Shown one piece after another: positions 1-11,626 of a DNA stretch of 64,000 nt. Made by a program: the position numbers and the translations under genes. The notes beneath the pieces are model-generated. The model was given only the letters and a program-made list of their open reading frames with translations. It did no database searches and was not told the origin of the DNA. Position 1 is the stretch's first letter; every line of letters starts with the position of its first letter. Origin of the DNA: Cepaea nemoralis (lineage: Eukaryota > Mollusca > Gastropoda > Stylommatophora > Helicidae); assembly GCA_014155875.1 (NCBI GenBank), contig JACEFZ010006261.1, positions 372,001 to 436,000 of the forward strand, read 5' to 3'.

Positions 1-1747
1 GACCTGTAAAACAAACAAAGGATGGCTAAACGCATCTACACATATGGCCCTCCGACAAAAATGTCATTCAATAATGAATCAACACCACAGCACGAATGTT
101 TAACTAATTATTTAACTACTGTTCATTGCGTCATGCTGAAATAAATATATAAAGAATATGTTTCTGCTTGCGGGTGCTCTCTGGATTCCGTTTTCTTCTT
201 CACTGAATTTCTACGATTGTTTTCTTTAAAGTGTCTATTCTATATGCACGGGCAGAAATATAGGGCGTCACTGGTCATTCACTGCCCAACACCGTTAACA
301 TGTCTAATTCTGGTATCATGAAACTTGAACACGCTGGTACACTGAATTCTACCTCTGTTCCCGCCTCTAAAAAAAGGGATTTTCTAACTACCACGAGTGA
401 CACTGCCATCTGTCTCTTCACAACAGCCATAATTAACTCACTGCATAAAACAAAGGGGAATATCCCCTCTTGATGATCTAATTGTTCATGCGTGCATTTC
501 TTGTGCGCCACATGTGCCATTGATAACGTTCGGCACAGCCCGTCTTGCCCTGCTGCTGGTGGGGCACGCTAGCACGATGAGTCCTTGTTGTCGTTCCTTG
601 CAGGGCAACACAAAAGAGGGGGGGGGGGAGGAGCGCTATATTTTCTGAGTGGCCTCGGATGTCTACACTGCCACCAGAAATGTTGGGTTCTGTCACCTAA
701 ACAGCTTCATAACTGTTCCCTAAAAGAGTCAGCGAAATTCATTCCCCGGACAGCCACAGGTTTGGCTGGCTCTGCATAACAGGTGTGGGAATTGTTCTTA
801 TACTTTGCATGGCTCTGGGTTTCGCCTGCCATGCCCTGTCGTCAATCATGACTCTGACTTCCTGGACGAAGAGTGGGTGACCTTTGTATAACGGTGGGGT
901 ATTTTATTGTGATACCCTTCAATCAGTGAGTTAGTCTTTAACGTGCACTGACATTAGGACCTTGGCCCTTTAACGATAACAAGATAAGGCCACCCTTACG
1001 TTGACTTGCATCTGCTCAGCTGTTGTCTGAGCTCATTTCGGACAGATTCCGCTGCGCTGACTCTCCTTCATGAGTTGGCTCTCCCTGGGTATTTTGTTGT
1101 AGTGGGTCTTCCTGTATTCTTGTAGCAAAGTGGGTTTGGCCGGTGTACTTTACACAATAGTTTCTAACTGAACAGACTTAGTAGAAACCTCGCCGACAGA
1201 TAGTTCAGACAATTTACCGACCAGCTATGAGATAAGTAGCCTAGTAAAGGAACACTTACAGAGACAACTATCGAGCAGGCAATCACGAACTACTGACTAT
1301 AAGCGAAAATTCTATGTATACGAACTTACTATATAGTATAACCTGACACCGCCGAGAATGGAATCTCCTGGGAGCTCCCGGACTAAGCTGGAAGGTCCCA
1401 GAAAATTCTGGAAACATATCCTGCCGACGACGCCATTTTGTGACAGCGAGAAAAGAAGATCTGCAATCTCGCAAAATGTACAATCAAGGCAAGAGACAGA
1501 CAGTGTTGGAGATCCATTGCAGCTAACCTTCATTGTGGAGATGGCACCTGATTGATTGATTGGCCCAAATCATAGGTTAGGAAGTCAAGAGTTGGAACAT
1601 GTTTTACCTTTTTATATTGCCATTCTCTGCAGTATTATTCAGCGGAACAATTTGTCACACCTTCGTTATGTCCCTCTTTTGCTATATGGCAACTCTATCA
1701 GTTGATTATTTTTATAACTATTTGTGTAATGCTTTCATTAATTTTAG
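1..1747. other. Presumed BBOF1 intron end; nothing recognised
   Basis: The stretch precedes the first recognised exon. I found no convincing coding similarity, RNA gene or transposon end on either strand. There is a short G run at about 619-628. Its last bases form the pyrimidine-rich acceptor ending in AG at 1746-1747. Whether an upstream BBOF1 exon hides here could not be shown. Confidence 0.4.
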
Positions 1748-1828
1748 ATCAAGGAAGCATTCCACAAAGCCAGTACAGATCACAAATGGACACTGGGAAG
1801 AATGGAACAAAAGTTCTTTGAAGAAAAG
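1748..1828 (+). CDS. BBOF1: BBOF1-like exon (first of three in window)
   Basis: This 81-nt internal exon of a coiled-coil protein encodes 27 residues (starting IKEAFHKAS and ending GRMEQKFFEEK) and begins and ends between codons. It is preceded by a T-rich acceptor (ATTTTAG) and followed by a GTATCT donor. The tail FFEEK runs directly into the next exon at 29066 (CLQQEASKKI), matching vertebrate BBOF1 (CCDC176), where FFEEK is followed by an L-x-QEA-x-KKI stretch. BBOF1 is known as a basal-body/axonemal protein needed to keep motile cilia correctly oriented. The function here is inferred from that family. The ortholog call rests on remembered family sequence plus perfect phase agreement across three exons. 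Another ciliary coiled-coil family is the main alternative. Confidence 0.83.
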
Positions 1829-2064
1829 GTATCTGCATATTCTGATTTTACTTTGTAACATAATTTTACTATTTTGTTTGTTTATTAAGTCTGATATCAT
1901 TTGTATTGTTTGTACAAAGCTGAAAAATATGTTTGCATATTTTGCAGGCTATTCATTTATGTATTTTGTATGGGCTGCAGATGTAGGACTTTCAAGTTAA
2001 ATTATAGTTGAGTTTGTGTGTGTGTGTGTACTATACAGTGCTAACACCTTTCCTCACCGCTTGA

Positions 2065-2290
2065 TTTGCTGTTCTCTCCATAAGCTTCACATTGATGATT
2101 CTACCATATAATTTTAGTCCTTCTATTCTGCACAGGCACTAGGTAATGAATGTTTTCTAGTTGTTTTAGTCATTCTGCATGTCTGATCCATACACAAGTA
2201 GGGATGTGATGTTAGGGTTAAATATTCTAAATTTGGTGTTAGATTACATTTTTTTTGGGGTACTGGTAGCAGTAACATCATCATAGGAAA
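2065..2290 (-). repeat. LINE RT fragment, copy 1
   Basis: About 220 bp closely resemble 29625-29850, including the shared stretches TCTCTCCATAAGCTTCACAT-like, TTTAGTCATTCTGCATG and AAATATTCTAAATTTGGTG. The other copy continues into a minus-strand reading with an RYAD motif, so both are pieces of a non-LTR retrotransposon ORF read from the minus strand. This copy has no usable frame. A short TG run (2013-2030) lies just upstream. Confidence 0.55.
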
Positions 2291-2494
2291 CCTTCATTGG
2301 CTGCTTAAGATGGGGATGAAGCACTCTCTTTTTAGTGCTTTGATTATACGGTCTGTTGTCTTTGGTGACTGAATATGGCCTGGGACTGCTAACTAGCGAA
2401 GCCAGAATGCATACAATATAAGCCTATGTGAGTCATGCTCAGCTGAACAACAGATACACCTATGTTATGTGTATTTTTACAATTCTTCATCATA

Positions 2495-2649
2495 CTTTGA
2501 AGAGAGGCAGATTTTGGATGGTACAAGTTGAAGACACAATCAGACAGGTGTGTAGAATGGGCAGAATAGCTCATGGAGAAGATTTGATCCTGATGCCTAT
2601 TTACATTGAAGCTTGGCATAGAGTTATAGTTACTGTCACTGGCCGTTAG
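2495..2649 (+). pseudogene. I-like LINE scrap
   Basis: The short frame reads KRGRFWMVQVEDTIRQVC. It matches the connector between RT and RNase H of the I-like LINE at 40.0-42.6 kb, where the same place reads RGKSWMAQAEDTIRQVC. It then drifts and stops at 2647. Both ends are truncated. There is no function beyond being a relic. Confidence 0.7.
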
Positions 2650-2994
2650 GGTATTTAAAATATATCACTGGTTTACACACATTTTGCTGTCATAGGCTGT
2701 GTAGCTGTATTTGGGTAATTGTGTGTTGCTGATTCCAAAAATGTAATTAGGTTTTTCCTATCCACTCTATTTTTTGAGATAATTAAGAATAACCTTCTTA
2801 GTAGGGTAATGCTTATGTACAAGCCTAGAGTTAGGTGCCAACAGTGGCATTTCGACTGTAATCTGCATTCATATCTTCTTCTTTGCGTTCATTTGGAGTT
2901 TTTTTCCCCAGATGTAATTGTGGTGTGCGTTACGCACCCTTGGGTCGAAACCCTTAGGTCAACACATCCGACTTTTAGCATTCATTTTCACTTT

Positions 2995-3810
2995 TGTGGT
3001 ACCATCCACCTCCCAGCTGGTCAAGTTGGAACAGTCGAAGACTTCGCAGTCATCCCTCAAAGGAAGGCAGGGACAGTCCATAGCATTTTCCGCTATTCTG
3101 GGTGGCTTCCATAGTTGCAGAGCTGACACATAGCGTTTTGGTGCTGGGCTCACCGAGGGAATCATCACGTCCTGCTCATGGCTGCTTTAATTCCTCACTT
3201 CAATATATTGGGCATTTCGTTCGCCCCAGGCCGTTCCCGCACAAACCAGACAGGTCTACAGACGGTATCCACTCAGCGAGGTTTTGACACGGACATGTGC
3301 TTGTCGTTGTGCCCGTCAGAGCTGTTCCAGGCACGACGGACATTCGGAAAACTACCTGGTCAGAGCTGTTCCGAACTAGAGCGGCATTCGGAAACTAGGT
3401 AGTCAGAGCTGTTCCTAGCATGAGAGACATTCGGATGAGACATTTCACTCGGACGTTAATGCATAGTGCCAATTTTTATTTTGCCACCCGAAGGACGGCA
3501 CTTCCGGCTTCGGCGGGCATTTTTTAATGAGGTTAGCCTTCCTCAGATTTCAAGGCACGTTAGACTTATTGTTGTGATGTCGCCCACATCTCAGCTGGTC
3601 AAGATAGAACGGTCAATGACATCACGGTCAGCCCTCAATGGAAGGCAGGGGCAGACCATGGGCATTCCCTCACTATTCAAGGAGGCTTCCATAATTGCAG
3701 AGCCGGTACATATTGCTCTGAGACTGGGCTCATCCGAGGAGTTGCCACGTCCTGCTCATGGCTGCTTTAGTTCCTCACTTCCATGTGTTGGGCATCTCGC
3801 TTGCCACTGG
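2995..3810. repeat. Imperfect tandem duplication, period ~585 bp
   Basis: The block at about 3005-3225 recurs at about 3590-3805. Shared landmarks are CAGCTGGTCAAG, GGAAGGCAGGG and CGTCCTGCTCATGGCTGCTT, in the same order. Between the two blocks are three short repeats of roughly 44-50 bp beginning GTCAGAGCTGTTCC (about 3316, 3360 and 3403), each followed by a GACATTCGGA-like core. No coding capacity was recognised. It may be a satellite-like unit or part of an unidentified transposon. Confidence 0.7.
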
Positions 3811-4559
3811 AAGCTCAAGCACACATCATGAACCGTCAGACTGCGGGCGACATCCACTCGGTAAGCTTTTGCTTTTGAATTTGGACCACACAATGGATTC
3901 ACTAGCCGTTCGTTCCATTTTGTGTTATTGAGACGTTTTTCCACTGTTGTCTCTCCATGAGAGAGTTTCCACTCTTTATGAGTTAGATACAGACAGTTTT
4001 TGTAACCATTTCATTCGACTGGGGCACTTTTTCTACCTTTTAGTACTTGTTCACAGGGTAGGCTACATGTGCTGCCGGCTCAGCACCTTACCTCCATGCA
4101 GCAGTGAACGAGAAACGGCCAGGCCCTCTCATCCGGGAATCCCTCATATCCCCCAGCTGAGAGCCTTCGAACAAGTATCAGAACTGGGCATGTAGCGTGC
4201 TCAGTATCTCACCTCTATTTTTCAGTAGGTGGGTATAGGCCCGGCTCTCATATCCGTGGGTTTATGGCTTAGAGGCGTTCAGCCTCAAACCTTGACAGAG
4301 AGCTTTAGAGTATGTATCCGGACCAAGAACTTCTGCCTTCGTGCGCCTGTTTTAAACTTTTGACTGCTATCCTCAGTCTACCTGCAGTGCAGCAGGTTGT
4401 GTCTCTCTTAGTCTGGCCCCTGTCCCATAAGGTGTCCGATATGTAGATTTCATCCATCGGCAAGCACATGGGGTCAGTGGGACGTGCAAGCTCCCCCACC
4501 CACCACGGCAAGGTGGAGACACGTGTAATTACTGTGAATTTATTGCTTTCATATAAAAC
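3811..4559. other. No feature recognised
   Basis: No homologous protein, RNA or transposon terminus was seen on either strand. The open frames here are short and lack family motifs. Confidence 0.35.
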
Positions 4560-5215
4560 AACAAACACGTATTAAAACTTTATTACTAGCATATTTGTAT
4601 CTATTGTCAACACACAATAAGCTTATTTTCGAGGACTTCTTGGAATGTGATATGCCTGGACAGTCACACTTAAGGGTCCAACAATATTTTGCCATCATGT
4701 GGGCATCATAAAGTCCCTGGTATCTCTCTTCCATTGTTTTTATATCGTGGTGAAATTTTTCACTTTGCTCCTCACTAAAGTCGCCAAGATTCTTGGGAAA
4801 GAAATGCAAATGGTTATGGAGGTAGTGCAATATTATGGTCATGTTCCATCCACTTATAAAAACTCAACAGCATGTTTTCAACTAATTAAGAATAATTGTC
4901 TGCTTTAAAGTTACCCAGAAAATTTGGCACAAGTAAAGCAAATGATGATCAGTCTGTGGACTCTATTTTTTTCATAGAATCAGTAATCTATTTTGTTCTT
5001 AGAATCAATAATATTTGGATCAGTTATTAACTTTGTAATTTGAGGTCCATCAAAAATTTCAGCTTTAAGTTTGTCTATGCTCAATACTGGAACTTTGTGC
5101 ATAAGTAAATTAAAACAGGTACCATCTTGGTTCAGTGCTATAACAAATTGTTTCATCATGCCAAGCTTTATATGTAATGGTTAAAGTATAACATTTTCAA
5201 TCTGTGAGAGGTTTG
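4560..5215 (-). pseudogene. Decayed transposon-associated protein of unknown function
   Basis: The best frame (about 4842-4549) contains FFPKNLGDFSEEQSEKFHHD, then MEERYQGLYDAHMMAKYCW. Upstream in the same orientation are a decayed FLGNFKADNYS stretch (about 4930-4880) and KLGMMKQFVIALNQDG (about 5190-5130). These are the signature blocks of a repetitive protein family found in many copies in arthropod and mollusc genomes, which I know only as uncharacterised and probably mobile-element-borne. Stops and gaps between blocks show this copy is dead. I do not assign a biochemical role. Confidence 0.6.
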
Positions 5216-5313
5216 TTGACAATATTTTTTTGGGGTGCAAACTTTAAATGTATCCCTCAAAAGCCACTGTTTTTTTGTCCAGTGTGTATATTTTGTCCTT
5301 CTATCCCACAAAC

Positions 5314-5496
5314 TTGCATGACTGAAGATAGGAAGAGGAAGGCCAAAGAGAAGATGGGTGCAGGATGTGGCGGATAATCTCCAGATGGGTGTATTGGATG
5401 CAGTACATCTTGCTTATGATAAAGAGGTTTCCCGAAAGGTTGTTATGGGAGCGAGGTTCTGCAAAGGACATGCTACTGAATGAATGAATGAATCCC
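5314..5496 (+). mobile_element. LINE 3' end with (GAAT)n tail
   Basis: The + frame reads GRGRPKRRWVQDVADNL and then VVMGARFCKGH before a stop, and the copy ends in a TGAATGAATGAATG tail. The same 3' end lies on the minus strand at 63484-63680, which has its own CATT repeats. It is the heavily 5'-truncated C-terminus of an RTE-like LINE. Confidence 0.75.
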
Positions 5497-7024
5497 ATAA
5501 ACATATAAAGCATGGATATTTGGTGAATATCCTTTGCAAGCCAAGCAAGAAGTTCATCACTTTAAGATCTACACAAACCATCCACGTATGTTCTAAATAC
5601 TTCAATTTTACCACAACTGTGCTTATTGTAGCATACTCCTTGTTCATTATAGTAGAATGAGCAATTGAAATTGATCATATTTGTTACTATTGTGTAAGAG
5701 AACACTTTTCAAACTTCTTTTAGAGCTGTCAATGAAATGTTGCCACTCATCTGGTATATAACTTACACCCATTTTGTTTACAAGACCTCGTACATTAGTA
5801 CAAAACACAAGGTTGTCTTCTTTACACAAGAGTAGTGTAACACGAGCTCAGGACACTCCTTTTGTGGAGGTGGATGTGGAGAACTATATAAATCAACTAT
5901 TTATCCATTTTCTTCCACAAACGCCAGTCTATTTTTAGATCTTGTCATCAAATTGGCTGAAGTTAGATTCCGGGTGGGCAACCACTCAGTCAAAAGTCAT
6001 TTTCTGCTACTGGTGTTTAGTTCTGGGTGCGGTTTGGATTCCTTTCCTCTGTCAGAAGGGACTAATTACCACCCCAGTTCCCAGAGAGAAAACGTGGAAC
6101 AAATGTCTGTTATGCTGATTAAAGACACCATCCCTGGACACTCAAGAAAACAGCCAAGAAGTGGCTCATTGAAAATAAAATAGAATTTTCTGTTCTTGGT
6201 ATCGCCAGGAGAAGAAAGAGGAATAATGTTATGCTGAATAAGCTTGTTTCTTGACAGCTGCATAGGAAAGGTACCTCCCTGAAATAATCTACTCCTGGAT
6301 TATATCTTCGAACCCCCACTAAATGTTTTAACAATGTGTGCACTCGATTACGCTACACAAACATTTATAGACATTTAGAATTTATACAGACAACTGAGTT
6401 TAAAATACAATTCATGCATTTATTGATTCCTATGATGATTGTATGATAATTATAATGGTATACATAACTCAACTTGTGAGGGCACATAGGTTATGCTTCC
6501 CCCAGTGAGATGCAGTTCACTGTCAGCTTGAAGGAGTCCAAATTTGTACCTTCACTAGGCTCACTCACTTCCTGATATGAGTTGTTGACTGTCCATGGCT
6601 CCTAAGAGAGCTGGAATGAAATGGACAGAGATGGATAGTATGTACGTCTGCACATCTCAAACACATATGGATATGCATTCATATAATTGATTCTTACCTT
6701 TCTACTCTGACCCACCTCTTGGTCTGTCTGCAACTGACTAGACCACGTAGTATACATATCTTGTGAAAATGTGTGGTGTGGACTATACTGGCAGACTTTG
6801 TTAAATGCACTCGGACTGGGTGCGACCTACGGTCGATTATCGCTATATTATTACGGAGATTGGACTTTGGCCGACATTTGTGTGAATGACTGCACTCAGG
6901 CTCACCACTCATGCCCAGAGGAAGGGCTAAAGAACTAACACGAGACGTTGTAAAGTTCGAGATCTTAGTTGAGACATCATTGGTTTTGAAGTTACTGCTT
7001 CTGACCATACTAGTTTTGAGACTT
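5497..7024. other. No feature recognised
   Basis: The region contains several mid-length open frames but none with recognisable motifs. No tRNA, SINE or terminal repeat was found. Confidence 0.35.
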
Positions 7025-7765
7025 ATTCCACTCTAGGTTGCGACTGTTCCACAGCCAGCATGAGGCCTATTCAGCTGCTTCAGACAGTTGTTTCTGGGCC
7101 TGGGCCCTTGCTCTTCCTTTAATGCCCATTCGCTTCAGTACATCGAACACAGAGTAGGAGACAAGACCTCGCTGCACCTACCTCGACGGCGAACAGCCTG
7201 ATGGTGTAACCCTCCCACCTAAGACTCGCGACCATGTCATTGTACTTCTCTGTCTTGTAAAGGTATTGCTCCTCCACATTCAATTCGTACGGGACGGTCA
7301 GCTTAATCAGCATTAGCTGCTTGGCTGACGAGGAGCTAAGCACAATGTCAGGTCGCAAGTCAAACCTTCAGATCACCTCAGGGTAATTGCCACGGTCTTT
7401 TAGGTCTACGGTCCGTTGCCAGAACCTCGCATTGTCGAAGACGGTAGCAAGCGGCAAGTCGTCAGCTTTTCCATTTTTGTGCCCCTCTCGGACAAAGGAG
7501 ATCTCCATCGGCCTCGGTCCATTCCCCTCTTTGTTAGCTTTCATTTATGAAACGTCCACTATGGCGACCAACTCGGTCAGGACTTTGTTTTGCCGCCATG
7601 TGAAACGCCCCTGGGTCAGGGCAACCTTGCAACCATACATCACGTGCTCCGCTGTCTGGAGTTTTGCGCTGAGGGGACAGGACAGGTCGTTGGTTAACCC
7701 CCACGTTGCCAAGTTGGCACCTGATGGCAGGACATCGTAGAGAGATCGGATGGAAATAGAGTCGC
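7025..7765 (-). pseudogene. LINE C-terminal fragment (zinc-ribbon-like end)
   Basis: Reading the minus strand from 7765, a frame gives LPSGANLATWGL, CPLSAKLQTAEHVMYGCK and QGRFTWRQNKVL. A second frame (7380-7119) follows with RPDIVLSSSSAKQLMLIKLT and a final AEVG-like block, ending near 7025 with a WLWN stretch. In order, these are the blocks of the C-terminal domain of a widespread invertebrate LINE protein; an intact copy would have Cys pairs around the CPLC and TLEH motifs. Here the second Cys of CPLC is replaced and frames are broken. The 5' side stops abruptly at the hAT fragment. Confidence 0.72.
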
Positions 7766-8769
7766 CGTTAAGTGACATGCCTTATCATACAGAGGTGCGG
7801 TGGCTAAGTCGTGGAAACGTTCTCAGTAGATTTTTCCTGCTGATAAAAGAAATCTGTCAATTCATGGACAGTAAAGGAAAATATTCCACAGTTTTTCGGG
7901 ATAAAAAGTGGAAATGTGAGTTGGTGTTTCTGTCTGATATAACCACTCATCTCAACGACTTGAACCTGCAGCTCCAGGGACGGGATCACGTTATCACTGA
8001 TATGCATGATGCGGTGAAGGCATTTCAAGTGAAGCTGCGCTTATGGGAGACACAAATGCACCAATGCAACCTGTCTCACTTTTCTTGTTGCCAGGCAATG
8101 TTAAACCAAGTCAATGCTATGGTGTTTCCCAATGCACACTTTGCTGAAAAACTTAGCTTGCTTCTCGCCGAGTTTGCATGGCGCTTTAGTGACTTTGAAG
8201 CACAGAAATGTAATTTTGAGCTGTTTCGTAATCCATTTGCCATAGGTGTGGAAACTGCACCTGTAAATTTGCAGATGGAGTTAATAATAATAGAGCTGCA
8301 GTGTAATGGGACACTAAAGGCAAAGTACGATACTGTGGGGCCTGCACAGTTCACTCGTTTCATTCCTGAAGGGGTGCCCCGGCTTTGTCTACATGCGGCT
8401 CAAACCTTGAGCATGTTTGGTAGCACATAACTGTGTGAGCAGCTGTTTTCTGTGATGAAGATTAACAAAACATCACACAGGAGTCGTCTCATTGATGAAC
8501 ACTTGAGAATGACACAAAACATTACTCCAAACATAAACGAACTTGTAGCCAAGAAAATATGCCAAACATCGTGCTCTGACAAATCGACATAAGAGTGAAA
8601 ATGTGTATTCCAATGATGTTTTATTATTAAAACTTTTTTCTGTTTTAATTTATATTAATGTTTAAAAAAGGTTTAATTTTCGGCTTATTGTATATTTATC
8701 CTGTCCGGCCCGTAACCTTACGTGTGATTTGAGGTTTGGCCCGCTGAGCGATTGGGTTTGACACCCCTG
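7766..8769 (+). mobile_element. hAT (Charlie/GTF2IRD2-like) transposase, 5'-truncated
   Basis: The + frame begins MPYHTEVRWLSRGNVLSRFF and continues through LQLQGRDHVI, FKVK-like, LSHFSCCQ and LQMELIIIELQCNG to the hAT dimerisation region LSMFGST / LCEQLFSVMKINKTSHRS. This resembles the hAT-derived half of GTF2IRD2 and ZBED proteins. A TAA at 8428-8430 sits where these proteins have Tyr (ST-Y-LCEQ), and the frame then runs on to about 8591. The end at 8754-8769 (GGGTTTGACACCCCTG) matches the hAT terminal consensus CAGGGGTGTCAAAC in reverse. The N-terminal BED finger and first catalytic part are missing, so the element is inactive. Confidence 0.85.
8754..8769 (+). repeat. hAT 3' terminal inverted repeat
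   Basis: TTTGACACCCCTG is the reverse complement of CAGGGGTGTCAAA, the typical hAT/Charlie terminus. The next 8 bases (8770-8777, GCGTACAA) would be the target duplication, but the partner copy is lost with the missing 5' end. Confidence 0.75.
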
Positions 8770-10388
8770 GCGTACAACATGTATGTGTAGTTTTAGCGTA
8801 GCATCAGCTACGATGATAGGGAATCTATCAAAGTTGCTGCGGATAGACTTTCTATGAATAGAAAAATAATTCACTGGAGAAGACAAGACTGAATAGCTCG
8901 TGATTCTAGAAGGATCCAAGGTCCCAGAACAGGTCTAGTCTTCTGACAGTGTTCAGGCAGACAGGAATGGTGTACAACTATACTTGTATGATAAAGACAG
9001 TCTGCCAAAGTTGTATAGCTACTTTGCCTGAAATAAAAAGCTCGAACCCCCAACTCTAATCACTCTCCACCAACACAGAGAAAGACAGAGTAAAATATTT
9101 AAGAGAGACAAACTTTCGTAACTTCTCACTCTACTATGACTAAGGTAACTTAGGTAACAACTAGAGTTTGTAAAATTAAAATCACGTTAATATTTAATAT
9201 ATGATAACACTTTGGGTGCTCCACGGGAGGCAGCCCTGTACATCAATAGAGTGGTGCAATTCCCTCTGTTATATTATACTCCTATCTTTCTAAGTTTTGA
9301 ATCAACTAAATTTGTTTAATCATTGAGGTAACTTTGGCCTGAAATAGAATGTAGATGGTGGTGGCCAACGGTAAGCTTGGCCTCTTATCTTTTGAATCTG
9401 GTCCTCTGGGTTGCACAGTGGGTGTTAACCCTATATTGTAGGTATGGTCGTAAGTGATGCTTCACAAAGAGTCAGTCACACAGTTTGGCACATCTAAAGC
9501 TTGGCGCTGAAGGTGTCAAATCTGTGAAATACAGTGAGAACATGTGAATCTTCTGTCACGACATCTGTAAACATCGGCCATGGACTGTTCACTGATGGCC
9601 ATTTACATCTCATCATACATGCAGAAACAAAATAGCATGAGCTATCTGTCCCTGCTCCCTATCATTCCCTATCCTAGGATCAATAGCAACACACTCACCT
9701 AAGGAAAACAGCTCAATAAAATTATTCTATTCTTTCTTATAAGTGAATATAATAATTATTCAGTAATAATAAAAAATATAATCAGATAATAGATATAATA
9801 ATTATAAAGATAACACTCTTAACACTTTGTAAGTATTCTATAAGAGCCTAGTGACTAGTAGACGTGTCTACACTGACGTCTGGATTGCAAAGGCCTCTTC
9901 CTTGCTCTTTTTTTCTGACCAGAAGTGGCAGTGCCAGGAAGTTCGTTGCCTTTAACTTCTCCAACCAAATGTGGAAATGTTGTAGCCAAATTTGTAGATG
10001 TGGCTGGGTACACTACTCTGTACCTTATGACTCTCCCACTACACTAATGTAACGTATTTCTTCATATTAAATTAATAACATCAAATAGCAGTTGATTTAT
10101 CCTATAGACATGGACTGTCTATACCTAGATATATAGGTATAAATACGAATATAAATTCTTATAAAATTACCTAAGGGTTTTTAAGAGATTATTCCCCAAT
10201 TTAAGCAAAAGAGGATGGGGAAGCTGGAGACTTCGTCACAGTAGTAGAAATTTGGTACTATTACATAATTGTCATTACGCTATCTGTATCTGTCTAAGTA
10301 ATGAAAGTAGTATTAATATTTGTAGTAACAGACGGTCTAGTGACATTAGCGGGGAAAGGTAGATGTATCAGCAGATAGTAATTGTAGT
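8770..10388. other. No feature recognised; AT-rich
   Basis: The segment is intronic and AT-rich, with a very AT-rich patch at about 9715-9840. No coding motif or element boundary was found on either strand. Confidence 0.35.
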
Positions 10389-10672
10389 CATCATCATCAC
10401 GAGTCTTACCGGCTAGAGTAGGTGATCATATCGCACCACATATTGCGATCTCCGACAAATGGATCAATTCACAGGTTGACTCACGCTACAGTAATCCCCA
10501 TTACCGGCATTATCTTCACGCAATGGTGGTAGTAGAAGTAGTAGTAGCAATATTAGTAGTAGTACTAGTCATTATCATCACCATCATCATCAACAGACAT
10601 GTCGCCCGGCATGGGCGATCATACCTCGCCACAAATTGCTGTCTCCAACGCAATGGATCAGTAATACATTTA
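10389..10672 (-). mobile_element. Two RTE-LINE 3' ends in series with TGA-repeat tails
   Basis: On the minus strand, 10668-10598 reads LIHCVGDSNLWRGMIAHAGR, the terminal peptide of the RTE LINEs elsewhere in the window (LIHDSGDQVKWRIMTAHAFR). A (TGATGA)n-type tail lies at 10570-10600. A second, more decayed copy of the same terminus sits at about 10478-10424 with its own TGATGATGA tail at 10391-10403. Both are extreme 5' truncations. Confidence 0.65.
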
Positions 10673-10731
10673 GTAGTAATATTGGTAATAATAGTAGTTG
10701 TAGAAATAGTAGTAGCAATAATAGTAGTAGC

Positions 10732-10805
<74 letters not shown>

Positions 10806-10909
10806 CGGGAAAAGGAGAAAAAGAGGAGGAGGAAGAAGAGATGGATATGGACTAGTAGTTAGTAGTTGTAGTAGTAGTAGTATTGGTGGTAGTAGTAGTA
10901 GTAGAAGTT

Positions 10910-11008
<99 letters not shown>

Positions 11009-11035
11009 ATAGTAGTAGTAATAGTAGCACTAGTA
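10669..11035. repeat. (AGT)n trinucleotide microsatellite
   Basis: Nearly pure AGT repeats span about 10720-10805 and 10915-11010. They are separated by a purine-rich interruption (10806-10850) and flanked by imperfect AGT/AAT units. The poly-Ser, poly-Val and poly-Leu open frames here are artefacts of the repeat. The block lies between the RTE 3' tails and a Penelope fragment. Confidence 0.95.
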
Positions 11036-11350
11036 GACAACCCAGAAACAGTGCCGTTCGCGTGTTGTTTAATACACAAAATAGTCACTTGTTAAAGTTT
11101 GTAGAAGCCATAATGATTAATCTACATAGGCCATTTTTGTGCAAACAGAAAGACACGATAGTCAGTTTAAAATTACCGTGGTAGATAATAGACATTACTG
11201 TTCGAACATTGTATATTTCAGCTTGAAGGATTTATCTAGTTATTTTACTTTATGTTGTTTGCATTCTGCAGTATGTACTTGACGAGATGCAACTAAATAT
11301 ACCAGGCAATAAATCGTGCAATCTTTTGTTTGTGTCTTCGTTGTTTAAAT
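11036..11350 (+). mobile_element. Penelope-like element 3' fragment
   Basis: The + frame (11037-11181) ends LLKFVEAIMINLHRPFLCK and KLPW, the C-terminal edge of the GIY-YIG endonuclease of Penelope-like elements. The following ~170 bp (GAGATGCAACTAAATATACC, AATAAATCGTGCAAT) match the region after the second copy at 61560-61940, so coding end and 3' noncoding part are both conserved. The copy is truncated at the AGT repeat. Confidence 0.75.
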
Positions 11351-11626
11351 TCACTATGGAAAAACCTGAGGTTTATTGGTATTGGAATATAATTCTGATG
11401 CCACATCATTATTTCCTACCACTTAATACCAAGTACTTGTTTAATAGACACTCATCCCGTCTTGCATATGATTAGGCCAGTTTAAAGGTTAATTAGGCAA
11501 TTGTTTAAATTATTATCTCGGCTGAAATCGTTATAAATGCGTCTTTGAAAATTGCTTAGCATGGAACAAAAGGAGCGGAAGTGGTTGCCCGTAACCTCTG
11601 GTATCACGGTAAAAATTAAGTATTGC
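11351..11626. other. No feature recognised
   Basis: The stretch is a short intronic spacer between the Penelope fragment and the next LINE. Confidence 0.3.

Noticed and set aside
1599..2000. A 133-codon hydrophobic frame that looks like a membrane protein
   Set aside because: It is AT-rich intron translated out of frame across the BBOF1 exon; the exon's true frame is different and bounded by splice sites.
4268..4282. CTTAGAGGCGTTCAG, identical to part of the antisense 3' region of 28S rRNA as remembered
   Set aside because: It is only 15 bases long, the neighbouring sequence does not follow rRNA, and a match of this length is expected by chance in 64 kb.
10590..11095. Long open frames encoding poly-Leu, poly-Ser, poly-Val or poly-Thr
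   Set aside because: They are artefacts of AGT trinucleotide repeats; all frames stay open because the repeat lacks stops in those frames.
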